From Streptosporangium violaceochromogenes (lineage in GTDB: Bacteria; Actinomycetota; Actinomycetes; Streptosporangiales; Streptosporangiaceae): a stretch of DNA of 64,000 bases. The DNA is taken from positions 25,672-89,671 of the forward strand of contig NZ_BNBB01000023.1 in assembly GCF_014654615.1 (NCBI RefSeq), written 5' to 3'. Numbering within the stretch: the first letter of the stretch is position 1; each line of letters opens with the position of its first letter. Positions 49,832 through 57,674 of this stretch are shown here, piece after piece. A model generated the notes under the pieces. The model was not told the origin of the DNA and ran no database searches. It worked only from the letters and a program-made list of their open reading frames with translations. A program made the position numbers and the translations under genes.

Positions 49832-51013
49832 TCAGTCGTCTCCGATGCCGGGCAGGAGCGAGAAGGAGGTCAGGCGATGCAGCGAGCGGCGCGTCCCACG
49901 AATGTCGAGGTCGCCGGTCGCGGTGACCTCAAGGCCCGTCGCGTGCGCCTTCACCGCGAGGTTGTAGTCATGCTCGTCCAGTTCGACACGGAACCTCCTC
50001 GCGTTACCCGTGTCGTCGTCGACGCCTTGGATGACCGCCTCGCCCTTCCCATACTTTCCCGCCCGGAACAGACGAACAACCAGGCCGATAACCGTGATCC
50101 CGGCCCTCGGCTGTTTCGTTCGCAAAAAGTTCGCGGCCTCCCCCAGAATCCTCTGCTGGCCGGGGGTGATCTTCAGCCGGGCGGGTTCGTGAGCGCCGGA
50201 AGCGAGCGGGGACTGTGAGAAACGGATCTGATACACGTCATGATCCGGCCCGCCCAGAAGACTCAACGCTTCCAGTTCAGTGGCGTTCGGGGAGGCTTGG
50301 CCGGCTTGCCCGAAAGACGACAGAGGCTTGTCCCCTTCACCGACCTCCGCCGCCAGACGTTGGGCCCGCTGGGCCGCGGCCAGCATTCTGCTCGTCACCT
50401 TGCGACCAAACGGTCTTGAGGGAATCTCAAGCAGAGACTCCTGGCTGACCACCGAAGCGGCCGGCCCCTCGGTGTACACGTCCACCAGGGGAAGGGTGAG
50501 AGAGAGAACAAAGCTGCCTGGCTGCGTGGAGACACGGGCTTGCGCGGCATAGGCCTCCGCCCGTTGCGGACGCCGGGGAGGCAGGACCAGGGAGTCGGCG
50601 TCCAGTGCCGTGGCGGACGCGACCACATAATTCCGCAGCGCCGATATCGCGGAATGCGCCAAGAACAACGGCGCCTCTCCGGCCGGGGCGTTCGGCGTCA
50701 GCCGTACGGAAACGTTGTCCGCACCACCGAAGCTCATATCCGCGGAAATCTCCTGCGGAAGGCGGCGCTCCACGTAGGCGAGTGTCCTCAGCGCCTCGTT
50801 CACCCGCTCGGCGTAGTCGCGAACCTCTCGTTTCACCGGAAGGACGATCCGCGTGTCGGACGGTTCCGTATCAGACGGTTCCGGTCGCCACAGCGTGGTC
50901 CGGCCGTCGTCGTCCTCAAGGGTCCACCCCGCGCTCCGCAGGTAGCCGACGAGAACGGCCAGGTCGGGAACCGTCGTCGCCTCCCCGGGGGAAGATCCGT
51001 TCCATTCGCTCAT
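49832..51013 (-). CDS. Orphan partner of a DUF4365 protein
   Basis: Unrecognised protein of about 393 residues. The first 90 residues include an AGWTLEDDDGRTTLWRPE segment and alternating helices, followed by a beta-rich stretch (SADMSFGGADNVSVRLTPN), then two longer regions with SLVLPPRRPQRAEAYAAQAR, LTLPLVDVYTEGP, and a C-terminal beta block (ARRFRVELDEHDYNLAVKAH, LEVTATGDLDIRG). There is no membrane segment. ATG 51013 overlaps the DUF4365 stop (ATGA), so the two are coupled and probably form one system. Function unknown. Confidence 0.65.
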   Translation of the reverse strand: MSEWNGSSPGEATTVPDLAVLVGYLRSAGWTLEDDDGRTTLWRPEPSDTEPSDTRIVLPVKREVRDYAERVNEALRTLAYVERRLPQEISADMSFGGADNVSVRLTPNAPAGEAPLFLAHSAISALRNYVVASATALDADSLVLPPRRPQRAEAYAAQARVSTQPGSFVLSLTLPLVDVYTEGPAASVVSQESLLEIPSRPFGRKVTSRMLAAAQRAQRLAAEVGEGDKPLSSFGQAGQASPNATELEALSLLGGPDHDVYQIRFSQSPLASGAHEPARLKITPGQQRILGEAANFLRTKQPRAGITVIGLVVRLFRAGKYGKGEAVIQGVDDDTGNARRFRVELDEHDYNLAVKAHATGLEVTATGDLDIRGTRRSLHRLTSFSLLPGIGDD

Positions 51014-51561
51014 CGCGGCCCCCATGCGTCAACGTCCGGCACAGGGGTGGACCTGCGCACTCCATGGGTTCTGAGCATGAGGAGAAGTCCCTGGCGGTCC
51101 AAGGTGTTGACGGCTGGAAGACGAACGACTTGGGTCTTGGCATTGTCCGAGGCCGAACAGCCTTCCAGCGAGACCCAGGCGCCGTGCCCGACCAGAAGCG
51201 TGCCGTCGGCGTGGAGGCGCACGTTCTCACCGTCCCTCGACAAGCCGATGACGGCGAGGATCCTCCTGATCGAATGATCGGCCCGCCGCAACACATCATA
51301 GGTCTCGATGTCAAGGTCGTAGTGGTAATCGCCACTGGCCGACCTGCGAAGATCTACCGTCGTTTTAACCTGCACGAGAACAGCGGGGTTGTACGTCCCC
51401 TGTTCGACACCACGGAGAAAGAGCTGCACGTCCGCCTTCTGGAGATCCAGGGTGGCGGGTCGCCCGTGCAGTAGACCACTGCCTGCGGCGACCACTTCGA
51501 GCCACGCCTCCCCGAAGTCACCTTGCAGGGCGTTCCGCTCCTGTTCTCTCGCGGGGACCAT
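51010..51561 (-). CDS. DUF4365-type, restriction-endonuclease-like protein
   Basis: Protein of 183 residues. The N-terminal half has the pattern of DUF4365/PD-(D/E)XK-like folds: GDFGEAWLEVVAAGSG, LDLQKADVQLFLRG with an Asp in the second strand and VLVQVKTTVDLRR supplying a Q-x-K motif (about 61-72). The C-terminal half has helices and a short beta block (RLHADGTLLVGHGAWVSLEG). Many DUF4365 proteins are found in defence or mobile regions and may cut nucleic acid. It is followed with a four-base overlap by a larger orphan. AT-rich sequence upstream likely holds the promoter. Confidence 0.7.
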   Translation of the reverse strand: MVPAREQERNALQGDFGEAWLEVVAAGSGLLHGRPATLDLQKADVQLFLRGVEQGTYNPAVLVQVKTTVDLRRSASGDYHYDLDIETYDVLRRADHSIRRILAVIGLSRDGENVRLHADGTLLVGHGAWVSLEGCSASDNAKTQVVRLPAVNTLDRQGLLLMLRTHGVRRSTPVPDVDAWGPR

Positions 51562-51838
51562 CGCGCCTCAATCATTTTAACCAATCGGGAAAGTCGCTTG
51601 GCTGATGATATAGACACACCGCAGGTCACCGAGGAGCGGTTACTGTATTGCCAATAAACTCATGAACACTTCCCCATCGCCGAATCCTCCCTCTGCATCC
51701 CATTCGTTGAGGTTTGGCGTATCGATGTCAATCAGCGCACCATCCTTACCAGTGCCCTTTTTCCTCCGGTACCGACATCCTCGGTACCGAAAACGAATGG
51801 CCGAGTCGGAGATCGACTACAGCGCTCGGACAGATCGT
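51562..51838. other. 277-bp stretch between the DUF4365 pair and the graspetide cluster
   Basis: Less GC-rich than its flanks and without a supported gene. It probably carries the promoter of the DUF4365 pair (AATAAACTCATGAAC region near 51655) and the end of the graspetide transcript. Confidence 0.4.
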
Positions 51839-52999
51839 TCAGGCGGGGAGATTCCAGCTCGGCCCGTCGGGTTCGCCCAGCCAGACGTACTGCCGCTCCT
51901 CGGTGACGGTGAGCCCGTACGCGGACTGATGCGGAGACCCCGCCGCCTGCCAGGCCAGGACGGCTTCCTCGACGGCGTCCCACAACCGCAGGGGACCATG
52001 CTGGCGAACCGTCCACCCACCATACGGATCCGGCCTGGTGGTGGCCTGCGAACCGGTGGCCACGTCCAGCAGGACGACCTCGCCACCACCCCCCAGCTTC
52101 ATCGCCGACGGAACGGCGAGCTGTCCCACGAACAACCCGGCCGGGCAGTCCATCACCCTCGGATCCACCCGGCTGCTTCTCCGGTCGCCGATTCCGAGGT
52201 AGGGGACGGCCATCGGCGGCGGGCCGTGCGGACGTGCGGTCATGAAGTAGACGTCGTCTTCCAGGAAACGTCCGCTCGCGGTGCCGTCGCCGCCGAGCGT
52301 AAGGTGCGCGAACGCGGCGCCGTACATCCATCCGGACAGCGGAGCGGTGATCGTGCCGCCGTCGCGGACCTGCCACAACCACGGGAGCGGGATGTAGCGA
52401 ACCGAGCAGGTGGCGATCAGCCGGTCGTACTCGGCGTTCTTGTCATAGCCCGCGAGGCCGTCACCGGTCACGAGCGTGGGCGTGTACCCAGCACGGGCCA
52501 GCGCGTCACAGGCGTGACCCGCCACGGCCGGATCGTATTCGACGGAGGTCACGGCCGCGGAACCGAGCCGGTGGCACATCAGCGCGGTGGAGTAGCCGGT
52601 GCCCGTGCCGATTTCCAGCACCTTGTCACCCTCGGAGATCCGCGCGGCCTCCAGCATCCGCACCACCAGACCGGGCAACGTCGAGGAGGAGGTGGGCGCC
52701 CCGTAGACGACGCCGCACGCATCTGTGACCATCTCACCGTCGATCTGCGTCACCCACGTCTCATCGCGGTAGACCAGTTCCAGCCACTCATCGGCGGTCA
52801 TCTCCGCAAGACGTATCACCTCCCACCGGTCACCGTGCTCGGTGGCCCTGGCGACCGCTGAGCCGAGAAACGTCTCACGCTCCACGGACTCGACCGCGGC
52901 CCGCCAGGCTGGGGCGCGTAGCGCCCCTGTCCGGACGAGCCGATCGGCGAGGGTACGGCGGAGCCGTGCGGCAAGACCGGGTGTGCCGGGGTCGGTCAC
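51839..52999 (-). CDS. Graspetide-associated methyltransferase (PIMT-like)
   Basis: SAM-dependent methyltransferase of 386 residues of the protein-L-isoaspartate O-methyltransferase type found in ATP-grasp peptide maturation clusters. The class I fold shows GDKVLEIGTGTGYSTALM (SAM motif I), VTSVEYDPAVAGHA (motif post I), LVTGDGLAGY and the YDRLIATCSVRYIP motif. An N-terminal region (ARLRRTLADRLVRTGALRAP) and a C-terminal domain of about 130 residues (VVLLDVATGSQATTR) surround it. GTG 52999 overlaps the ligase stop (GTGA). Relatives methylate Asp residues in the cyclised peptide, leading to isoaspartate or aspartimide. Confidence 0.82.
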   Translation of the reverse strand: MTDPGTPGLAARLRRTLADRLVRTGALRAPAWRAAVESVERETFLGSAVARATEHGDRWEVIRLAEMTADEWLELVYRDETWVTQIDGEMVTDACGVVYGAPTSSSTLPGLVVRMLEAARISEGDKVLEIGTGTGYSTALMCHRLGSAAVTSVEYDPAVAGHACDALARAGYTPTLVTGDGLAGYDKNAEYDRLIATCSVRYIPLPWLWQVRDGGTITAPLSGWMYGAAFAHLTLGGDGTASGRFLEDDVYFMTARPHGPPPMAVPYLGIGDRRSSRVDPRVMDCPAGLFVGQLAVPSAMKLGGGGEVVLLDVATGSQATTRPDPYGGWTVRQHGPLRLWDAVEEAVLAWQAAGSPHQSAYGLTVTEERQYVWLGEPDGPSWNLPA

Positions 53000-53931
53000 G
53001 TCGATTCCTCCAGAAGCAGATCGGCGATCGCCGCGGCGATCGGCAGCCCGGTGGCGTCTTCCAGCCATCCCCACTGTCCATTGGGGTTGCACTCCAGAAA
53101 CACGGGAGCATCGTCTTCGGTGAGCACGAAGTCGAACGCGCCGAACCGCAGGCCGAACTCTCCGAGGTAGGCAAGACAGCCATCGACAAGCCCTGAGGGC
53201 GGCTCGATCACCGTGTAAGAGAGGCGGCTGTAATCCCGCCGCCAATCGAGCAGTTCAGAGTCGATCCGGACGCAGAACACCTGTTTTCCGACAACGGTCA
53301 CCCGAAGATCGGCCGTCTTCTTGACACACGCTTGAAACAAGTGTGCTGCGCGGCCAATGGTGTCGTCCAGGTCATCCGATTCGACCTGGGTCGTCCAGAT
53401 GGTGGCGGGCTCCCCGCCAGGGCCGGTGCACGGGGTGGCCCGCAGCGGCTTGTAAACGATCGGGCCGTGCTCGGCCGCGAACGCGCGAGCGTCCTCTACC
53501 CGGTTGGTGACCAGGGTGGCGGGGACATCGAACCCGAGCCGACGCGCCGTAGCGAGCTGGACGGGTTTGTGTTCAGCTGCGGCGATCGCCCACGGGTGGC
53601 TGACGTAGGCGCAGGGCAGAGCCGCGAGGACTCCGCCGATCCCGAAACGGGCCTGCATCCCGGCGAATCGCTCAGCCTGCGACGGGCCACCGGAGAGGTA
53701 AGGGGTGGGCCGCCGGTAATAGACGGCCCGCACCTGCTCCAGGACGACCCGCCGTGAGCGCGTGGTCAGAACACCTCGCGCCGGGATCCGTCCGAACCAC
53801 GCCGACAGCTCAGCGGTGGCGGGAAAGTCAGCGCCCGGATCGAATCGGGCGACGCACGCACCTCGCTCGTTCAAACGCCGGATGACCATGTCCGCCGTCT
53901 GATCGTCGAGGCAGGTAAGCACCAGGATCAC
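52996..53931 (-). CDS. ATP-grasp graspetide macrocyclase
   Basis: ATP-grasp ligase of about 311 residues that should form side-chain ester or amide links in the precursor encoded just before. The N-terminal part (about 1-100) carries RAVYYRRPTPYLSGGP, typical of peptide-binding regions, and the ATP-grasp core has VYKPLRATPC (ATP lysine), WTTQVESDDLDD and the C-terminal FDFVLTEDDAPVFLECNPNGQWGWLE with metal-binding Glu and Asn. GTG 53931 is preceded by GAGGA; a TTG at 53946 would overlap the precursor stop. It is followed by the methyltransferase with a GTGA overlap. Confidence 0.88.
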   Translation of the reverse strand: MILVLTCLDDQTADMVIRRLNERGACVARFDPGADFPATAELSAWFGRIPARGVLTTRSRRVVLEQVRAVYYRRPTPYLSGGPSQAERFAGMQARFGIGGVLAALPCAYVSHPWAIAAAEHKPVQLATARRLGFDVPATLVTNRVEDARAFAAEHGPIVYKPLRATPCTGPGGEPATIWTTQVESDDLDDTIGRAAHLFQACVKKTADLRVTVVGKQVFCVRIDSELLDWRRDYSRLSYTVIEPPSGLVDGCLAYLGEFGLRFGAFDFVLTEDDAPVFLECNPNGQWGWLEDATGLPIAAAIADLLLEEST

Positions 53932-53942
53932 GCGGGCAGTCC

Positions 53943-54215
53943 TCAATCGTCGTCGTAGTCGGTCATCATGGTCTGGTCCGAAGGCTGAGGGCTCTGACCA
54001 TCGCCTCCTCCACCCGTTTTCACCGCTTTGCTGGTCTGCTTGTTGGTGCCGTGCTTGCCCGCCTCAATGAGCCGGCCGGTCATCGCATCGCGATAGACCC
54101 CGATCTGAGTAGCCGGATCGAGCTCCACCTTGTACGGTGCGGCGGGCGTGACCTCCGCGGACGCGAACGAAGCCAGCCGGGTGAGACCCCACGGCCGACC
54201 GTGCGAATTATCCAT
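53943..54215 (-). CDS. Graspetide (ATP-grasp-modified RiPP) precursor peptide
   Basis: Precursor of 90 residues. The leader has PWGLTRLASF and KVELDPATQIGVYRDAMTGR ending in GKHGT, a hallmark of putative ATP-grasp RiPPs. The core is the last 35 residues: KTGGGGDGQSPQPSDQTMM then TDYDDD, with Thr/Ser/Lys and acidic residues that can form omega-ester or amide rings. ATG 54215 has GAAAGGG upstream. It is directly followed by the ligase and methyltransferase, making a three-gene cluster. I cannot see a dedicated protease or exporter in it. Confidence 0.85.
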   Translation of the reverse strand: MDNSHGRPWGLTRLASFASAEVTPAAPYKVELDPATQIGVYRDAMTGRLIEAGKHGTNKQTSKAVKTGGGGDGQSPQPSDQTMMTDYDDD

Positions 54216-54494
54216 ATTTATACCCTTTCTCAAATATGTCCCAAAGTAGGGGAAAGGACGCGAAGCGCAAAGCACACACGCACCAAGAAAGAGGAACGCC
54301 TACCCTGACGTCAGAAAGTTAGAGCGGATCGTATCCGCAGCTCAACGAGTTTGAGCGCCTTTGCGGAACGGCCTGCGCGTCAGGCAGCACCCGCGCCGCA
54401 CCGCGCAAACTCATGCAAACTCCTTGAGGTGTTCCCACACAGCACACAAGCTCGGTGGTGTGGTCATCCGTTTCCCCGTCGGAGGAGAGCCTGT

Positions 54495-54884
54495 ATGACA
54501 CTACGCTTTCTCGGCAAGGACACCGTCGACGGCGGCTCACCGACATTATTCGACGACGACGGCGGCAGATATGTACTTCAAGGCTGGATTGTCACCGATC
54601 CAGCCGTGCTCACTCACTTCGACCTCGCTGACCACGAAACCACCGTCGAGGTGCCCAGGGAGCTGATGAGGTTTCTCCCGGAAGGTGTGACCGTTCCCGC
54701 AGGATCGCCACTGGTCCTCGACCGCGGCGAAACGTACGTGTTCCAGGGACGGCTCATCACCGATCCCACAGTACTCACCCAACTGAACATGCCCGATCAC
54801 GAGACGGCGATCGAGATTCCGAAGACGGCCCTGTCCGGTCCGGAGGTGAACCGTGAGCTGGAGCGCCGGGGCACCAACGTTTGA
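54495..54884 (+). CDS. Small orphan with two similar halves
   Basis: Product of 129 residues with two related halves: RYVLQGWIVTDPAVLTHFDL with HETTVEVPRELMRFLPEG and TYVFQGRLITDPTVLTQLNM with HETAIEIPKTALSG. The internal repeat suggests a duplicated beta/alpha module. ATG 54495 has GGAGGAGAGCCTGT before it. Its end overlaps the start of the DUF6879 gene by 32 bp, so they are coupled. No known domain; it is often seen next to XRE/DUF6879 genes in actinobacteria (from general knowledge, not checked). Confidence 0.65.
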   Translation: MTLRFLGKDTVDGGSPTLFDDDGGRYVLQGWIVTDPAVLTHFDLADHETTVEVPRELMRFLPEGVTVPAGSPLVLDRGETYVFQGRLITDPTVLTQLNMPDHETAIEIPKTALSGPEVNRELERRGTNV

Positions 54885-55395
54885 CCGATGGGCCACGATG
54901 TTCCGCTCATGCGAACGGTCGGCGGTCCACCTGGAGATGCGTGACCTGTACGCCGTATCGACCGAGAACCCGATGTTTTCCGCTTGGAAGGCGGGCCACC
55001 GTTACGACCTGGCCGACGAAACGTCGTGGTGGCGACCGTGGCTGGACGTGATACGGGAGGCAACCGGCAGAGGTGTGGAGGTCAGGCGTGCCCGGATCGT
55101 ATCGGAGCCGGTGACCGAGTACGTCCGCTTCGAGTATGACGTCTCTTTCACCAACATCGTGGCGGGCGAACAGGGCCGGTGGCTTCCCCGACGCCGGGCG
55201 TCTGGCATCGCCCTTCCCGGCAACGACTTCTGGCTGCTGGATGGAGCCAAGGTTCAGTTCAATCACTTCACCGGAGACGGGGACTGGGCTGGAGTGGAAT
55301 GGTGCGAAGACCTGGACGTGGTGAAATTGTGCGCGGCGGCGTTTGACGCGGTGTGGGCGGCGGGAATCGACCAGAGCGACTACAAACCCGCCTGA
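54853..55395 (+). CDS. DUF6879-family protein
   Basis: Protein of 180 residues matching the DUF6879 group of actinobacterial orphans: an N-terminal helix with FRSCERSAVHLEMRDLYAV, then FSAWKAGHRYDLADETSWWR, a strand-rich middle (SEPVTEYVRFEYDVSFTNIV) and RRASGIALPGNDFWLLDGAKV. The GTG at 54853 has GGAGGTGAACC upstream, so it is translated from within the previous gene. An XRE-DUF5753 gene follows after 32 bp, the usual neighbour, which suggests a regulatory pair in development or secondary metabolism. Confidence 0.78.
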   Translation: MSWSAGAPTFDRWATMFRSCERSAVHLEMRDLYAVSTENPMFSAWKAGHRYDLADETSWWRPWLDVIREATGRGVEVRRARIVSEPVTEYVRFEYDVSFTNIVAGEQGRWLPRRRASGIALPGNDFWLLDGAKVQFNHFTGDGDWAGVEWCEDLDVVKLCAAAFDAVWAAGIDQSDYKPA

Positions 55396-55427
55396 CCACC
55401 CCCGTCCCCCCTTCGATAAGCAGCACC

Positions 55428-56276
55428 ATGCCATCACCGTCACACGCCGTCGATCAGGCTAAGCAGGCGCTTGGTGCCCGCCTGCGTGAAATTCGCCTCG
55501 CCGCACGCCTCACAGGGCGTGACCTCGGCGACCTGGCGGGATGGCACTCTTCGAAAGTGTCGAGGATCGAACACGGGCGGCAGACACCGTCCGAGAGTGA
55601 CATCGGCACCTGGTGCCGACACTGTGGAGCGGATGATCACGCCGGCGACCTGCTTGCGTCACTGCGCACCATCGACGAGATGTATGTCGAATGGCGGCGC
55701 ATGCAACGCACCGGCCTGCAGCGGCTTCAGAAGGCGGCGATCCCGCTGTATGAACGAACAAGCTGCTTCCGTGTCTACGAGCCATCCCTGATCCCCGGCC
55801 TGCTCCAAACAGCCGGCTACGCGCTGGCTCTCATGCGCGCTGTCATCGCGTTCCGGGGAATCCCCGACGACAGCGTCGAAGCGGTTGAGGCGCGTATGCA
55901 GCGCCAGAAGGTCCTCGATTCGGGGAAGCGCCGCTGCGCGGTCATCCTGGAAGAAGCGGCCTTACAGACCAGGATCGGCGGCACCGAGGTGATGGCCGGT
56001 CAGCTCGGTCGCCTGCTCACCATGGCCTCTCGCCCTAACATCAGCCTGGGGATCATCCCGATTCGCAGCCGCGTCATGTGGCCCACCACCGGATTCTGGA
56101 TCTTCGACGAGGAGCGGGTCCTGGTGGAAACCCTGTCAGCGGAGCTGACCGTGACCCAGCCCCACGAAATCGCCCTGTACTCCAAGGCATTCACCGAGCT
56201 GGCTGAACTCGCGGTGTACGGCGCGGCAGCACGAACCTTGATAACTTCGACCATTACCGCACTGGACCACATATAG
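55428..56276 (+). CDS. XRE-family regulator with DUF5753 domain
   Basis: DNA-binding protein of 282 residues. The helix-turn-helix is at about 12-70 (LREIRLAARLTGRDLGDLAG, HSSKVSRIEHGRQTPSESDI) and the DUF5753 effector domain covers about 100-275 (SLIPGLLQTAGYALALMRAV, RRCAVILEEAALQTRIGG, MASRPNISLGIIPIRS). It resembles the WhiJ-type regulators. It is the third gene of the run with the small orphan and DUF6879 genes, and so may control that set or the divergent graspetide cluster. Confidence 0.88.
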   Translation: MPSPSHAVDQAKQALGARLREIRLAARLTGRDLGDLAGWHSSKVSRIEHGRQTPSESDIGTWCRHCGADDHAGDLLASLRTIDEMYVEWRRMQRTGLQRLQKAAIPLYERTSCFRVYEPSLIPGLLQTAGYALALMRAVIAFRGIPDDSVEAVEARMQRQKVLDSGKRRCAVILEEAALQTRIGGTEVMAGQLGRLLTMASRPNISLGIIPIRSRVMWPTTGFWIFDEERVLVETLSAELTVTQPHEIALYSKAFTELAELAVYGAAARTLITSTITALDHI

Positions 56277-56447
56277 CGGCTCATGACCAAAAGCGGGCAG
56301 GAGGTAGCCACGATCGAGGTCGGCGCCCACTCTGCGCGACGGCTTTTGCCCAGCAGGAAGCAGAGCCGGACCGGAGCCGGGGCACCGCCGGCTCGATCGA
56401 CCGCACCCCGAGACCACCCCGCACATGGCGTGGGGCAGCATGGAAGG

Positions 56448-57281
56448 GTGAGCGATGGTGTGAACACGCTGACGGAGCTGCTGTCCGCAGGTGATGTCGT
56501 CGTGCTGAGCGGGGCCGGGATGTCGACGGAGTCGGGGATTCCCGACTACCGGGGGCCGAGCGGCTCCCTGAACAGACACACCCCGATGACCTACCAGACG
56601 TTCGTCGGCGACCCGGCGGCCAGGCGGCGCTACTGGGCCCGCAGCCATGTCGGATGGCGGATGATGACCGAGGCGACGCCGAACGACGGCCACCGCGCGG
56701 TCGCGCACCTCCAGCGGCGGGGCCTGCTGGCGGGCATCGTGACACAGAACGTCGACGGCCTGCACCAAGCCGGCGGTGCCCGGGCGGTCATCGAGCTGCA
56801 CGGCAGCCTGCGTCACGTGGTCTGCCTGAGCTGCGGCGACTCAACCTCGCGGGAGGAGCTGGACCACCGTCTGAGACAGGCGAATCCGCGCTTCACCGCC
56901 GGAGCCACCACCGTCAACCCGGACGGCGACGTCGGCCTGAGGGAGGAGGAGGTCGACGGGTTCCAGGTGGTCGGATGCCGGGCATGCGACGGGGGGATGT
57001 TGAAACCCGGCGTCGTCTTCTTCGGGGAGACCGTCCCGGCGGAGCGGGTGCGCCAATGCTACGCCCTCGTGGAGAGAGCGGGCCTGCTCCTGGTCCTCGG
57101 GTCGTCGTTGACGGTGATGTCGGGCCGCCGGTTCGTCGTGCACGCCGCCAAGCTCGGCATCCCGGTGGGGATCGTCAACCAGGGCCCGACCCGCGGCGAC
57201 GCCTACGCGACGCTCACCGTCGACGCCCCGCTGGGCACGGTCCTTCCGGAACTGATCCGCCTCACCGACACCCGCACATGA
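56448..57281 (+). CDS. NAD-dependent protein deacylase, sirtuin family
   Basis: Sir2-family enzyme of about 277 residues that removes acyl groups from lysine with NAD+. Motifs are VLSGAGMSTESGIPDYRG (NAD loop), TQNVDGLHQAGG, the catalytic His of ELHGSL, the zinc Cys pairs CLSCG and CRACDGG with intervening sequence, KPGVVFFGE and LGSSLTVMSGRRFVV. GTG 56448 is the likely start, but the ribosome site GGAAGG touches it, so a GTG at 56460 is also possible. The frame stays open back to 56283 without support. No operon partner. Confidence 0.88.
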   Translation: MSDGVNTLTELLSAGDVVVLSGAGMSTESGIPDYRGPSGSLNRHTPMTYQTFVGDPAARRRYWARSHVGWRMMTEATPNDGHRAVAHLQRRGLLAGIVTQNVDGLHQAGGARAVIELHGSLRHVVCLSCGDSTSREELDHRLRQANPRFTAGATTVNPDGDVGLREEEVDGFQVVGCRACDGGMLKPGVVFFGETVPAERVRQCYALVERAGLLLVLGSSLTVMSGRRFVVHAAKLGIPVGIVNQGPTRGDAYATLTVDAPLGTVLPELIRLTDTRT

Positions 57282-57674
57282 GCCGTTGGCCAAGGCTCTC
57301 ACTCAAGAGATCGAGGCGATCGTTGACGTCGTCCTGGATCTGAAGTTTGGCGCCGCAGAGAAGTCGCAGACTGTTGAGGTAACCCAGAGGGGTCTAATAG
57401 GCATCGCGGACCGCGTCGTCGTCTTCGATTGGAAAAGATCACTGCGTTGGACAGCGCACAGTAGTTCACGATGAAGAGCATTACCGATATGCCAAGCGGA
57501 CAACTCCTACAGCCAGTTCCTTCATCGCCCATAAGCCCAGTTGTAGCAGCACTAGCGCCTTCCCACAACCTTAATGAGATTAACCTCGCCTAAGGTTCCA
57601 TAGGTGACTGCCAACCCATAGCGCCCGGACATCATCGCCGCTGGAGACGCTAGGATAGCTATCGATATAGGAGC
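57282..57674. other. 393-bp stretch without a supported gene
   Basis: Between the sirtuin and helicase genes. Short frames on both strands (57286-57474 plus; 57303-57503 minus) have no recognised domain. It is AT-richer than the rest of the window and marks the start of the lower-GC island. GATATAGGAGC lies before the helicase ATG. Confidence 0.4.
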
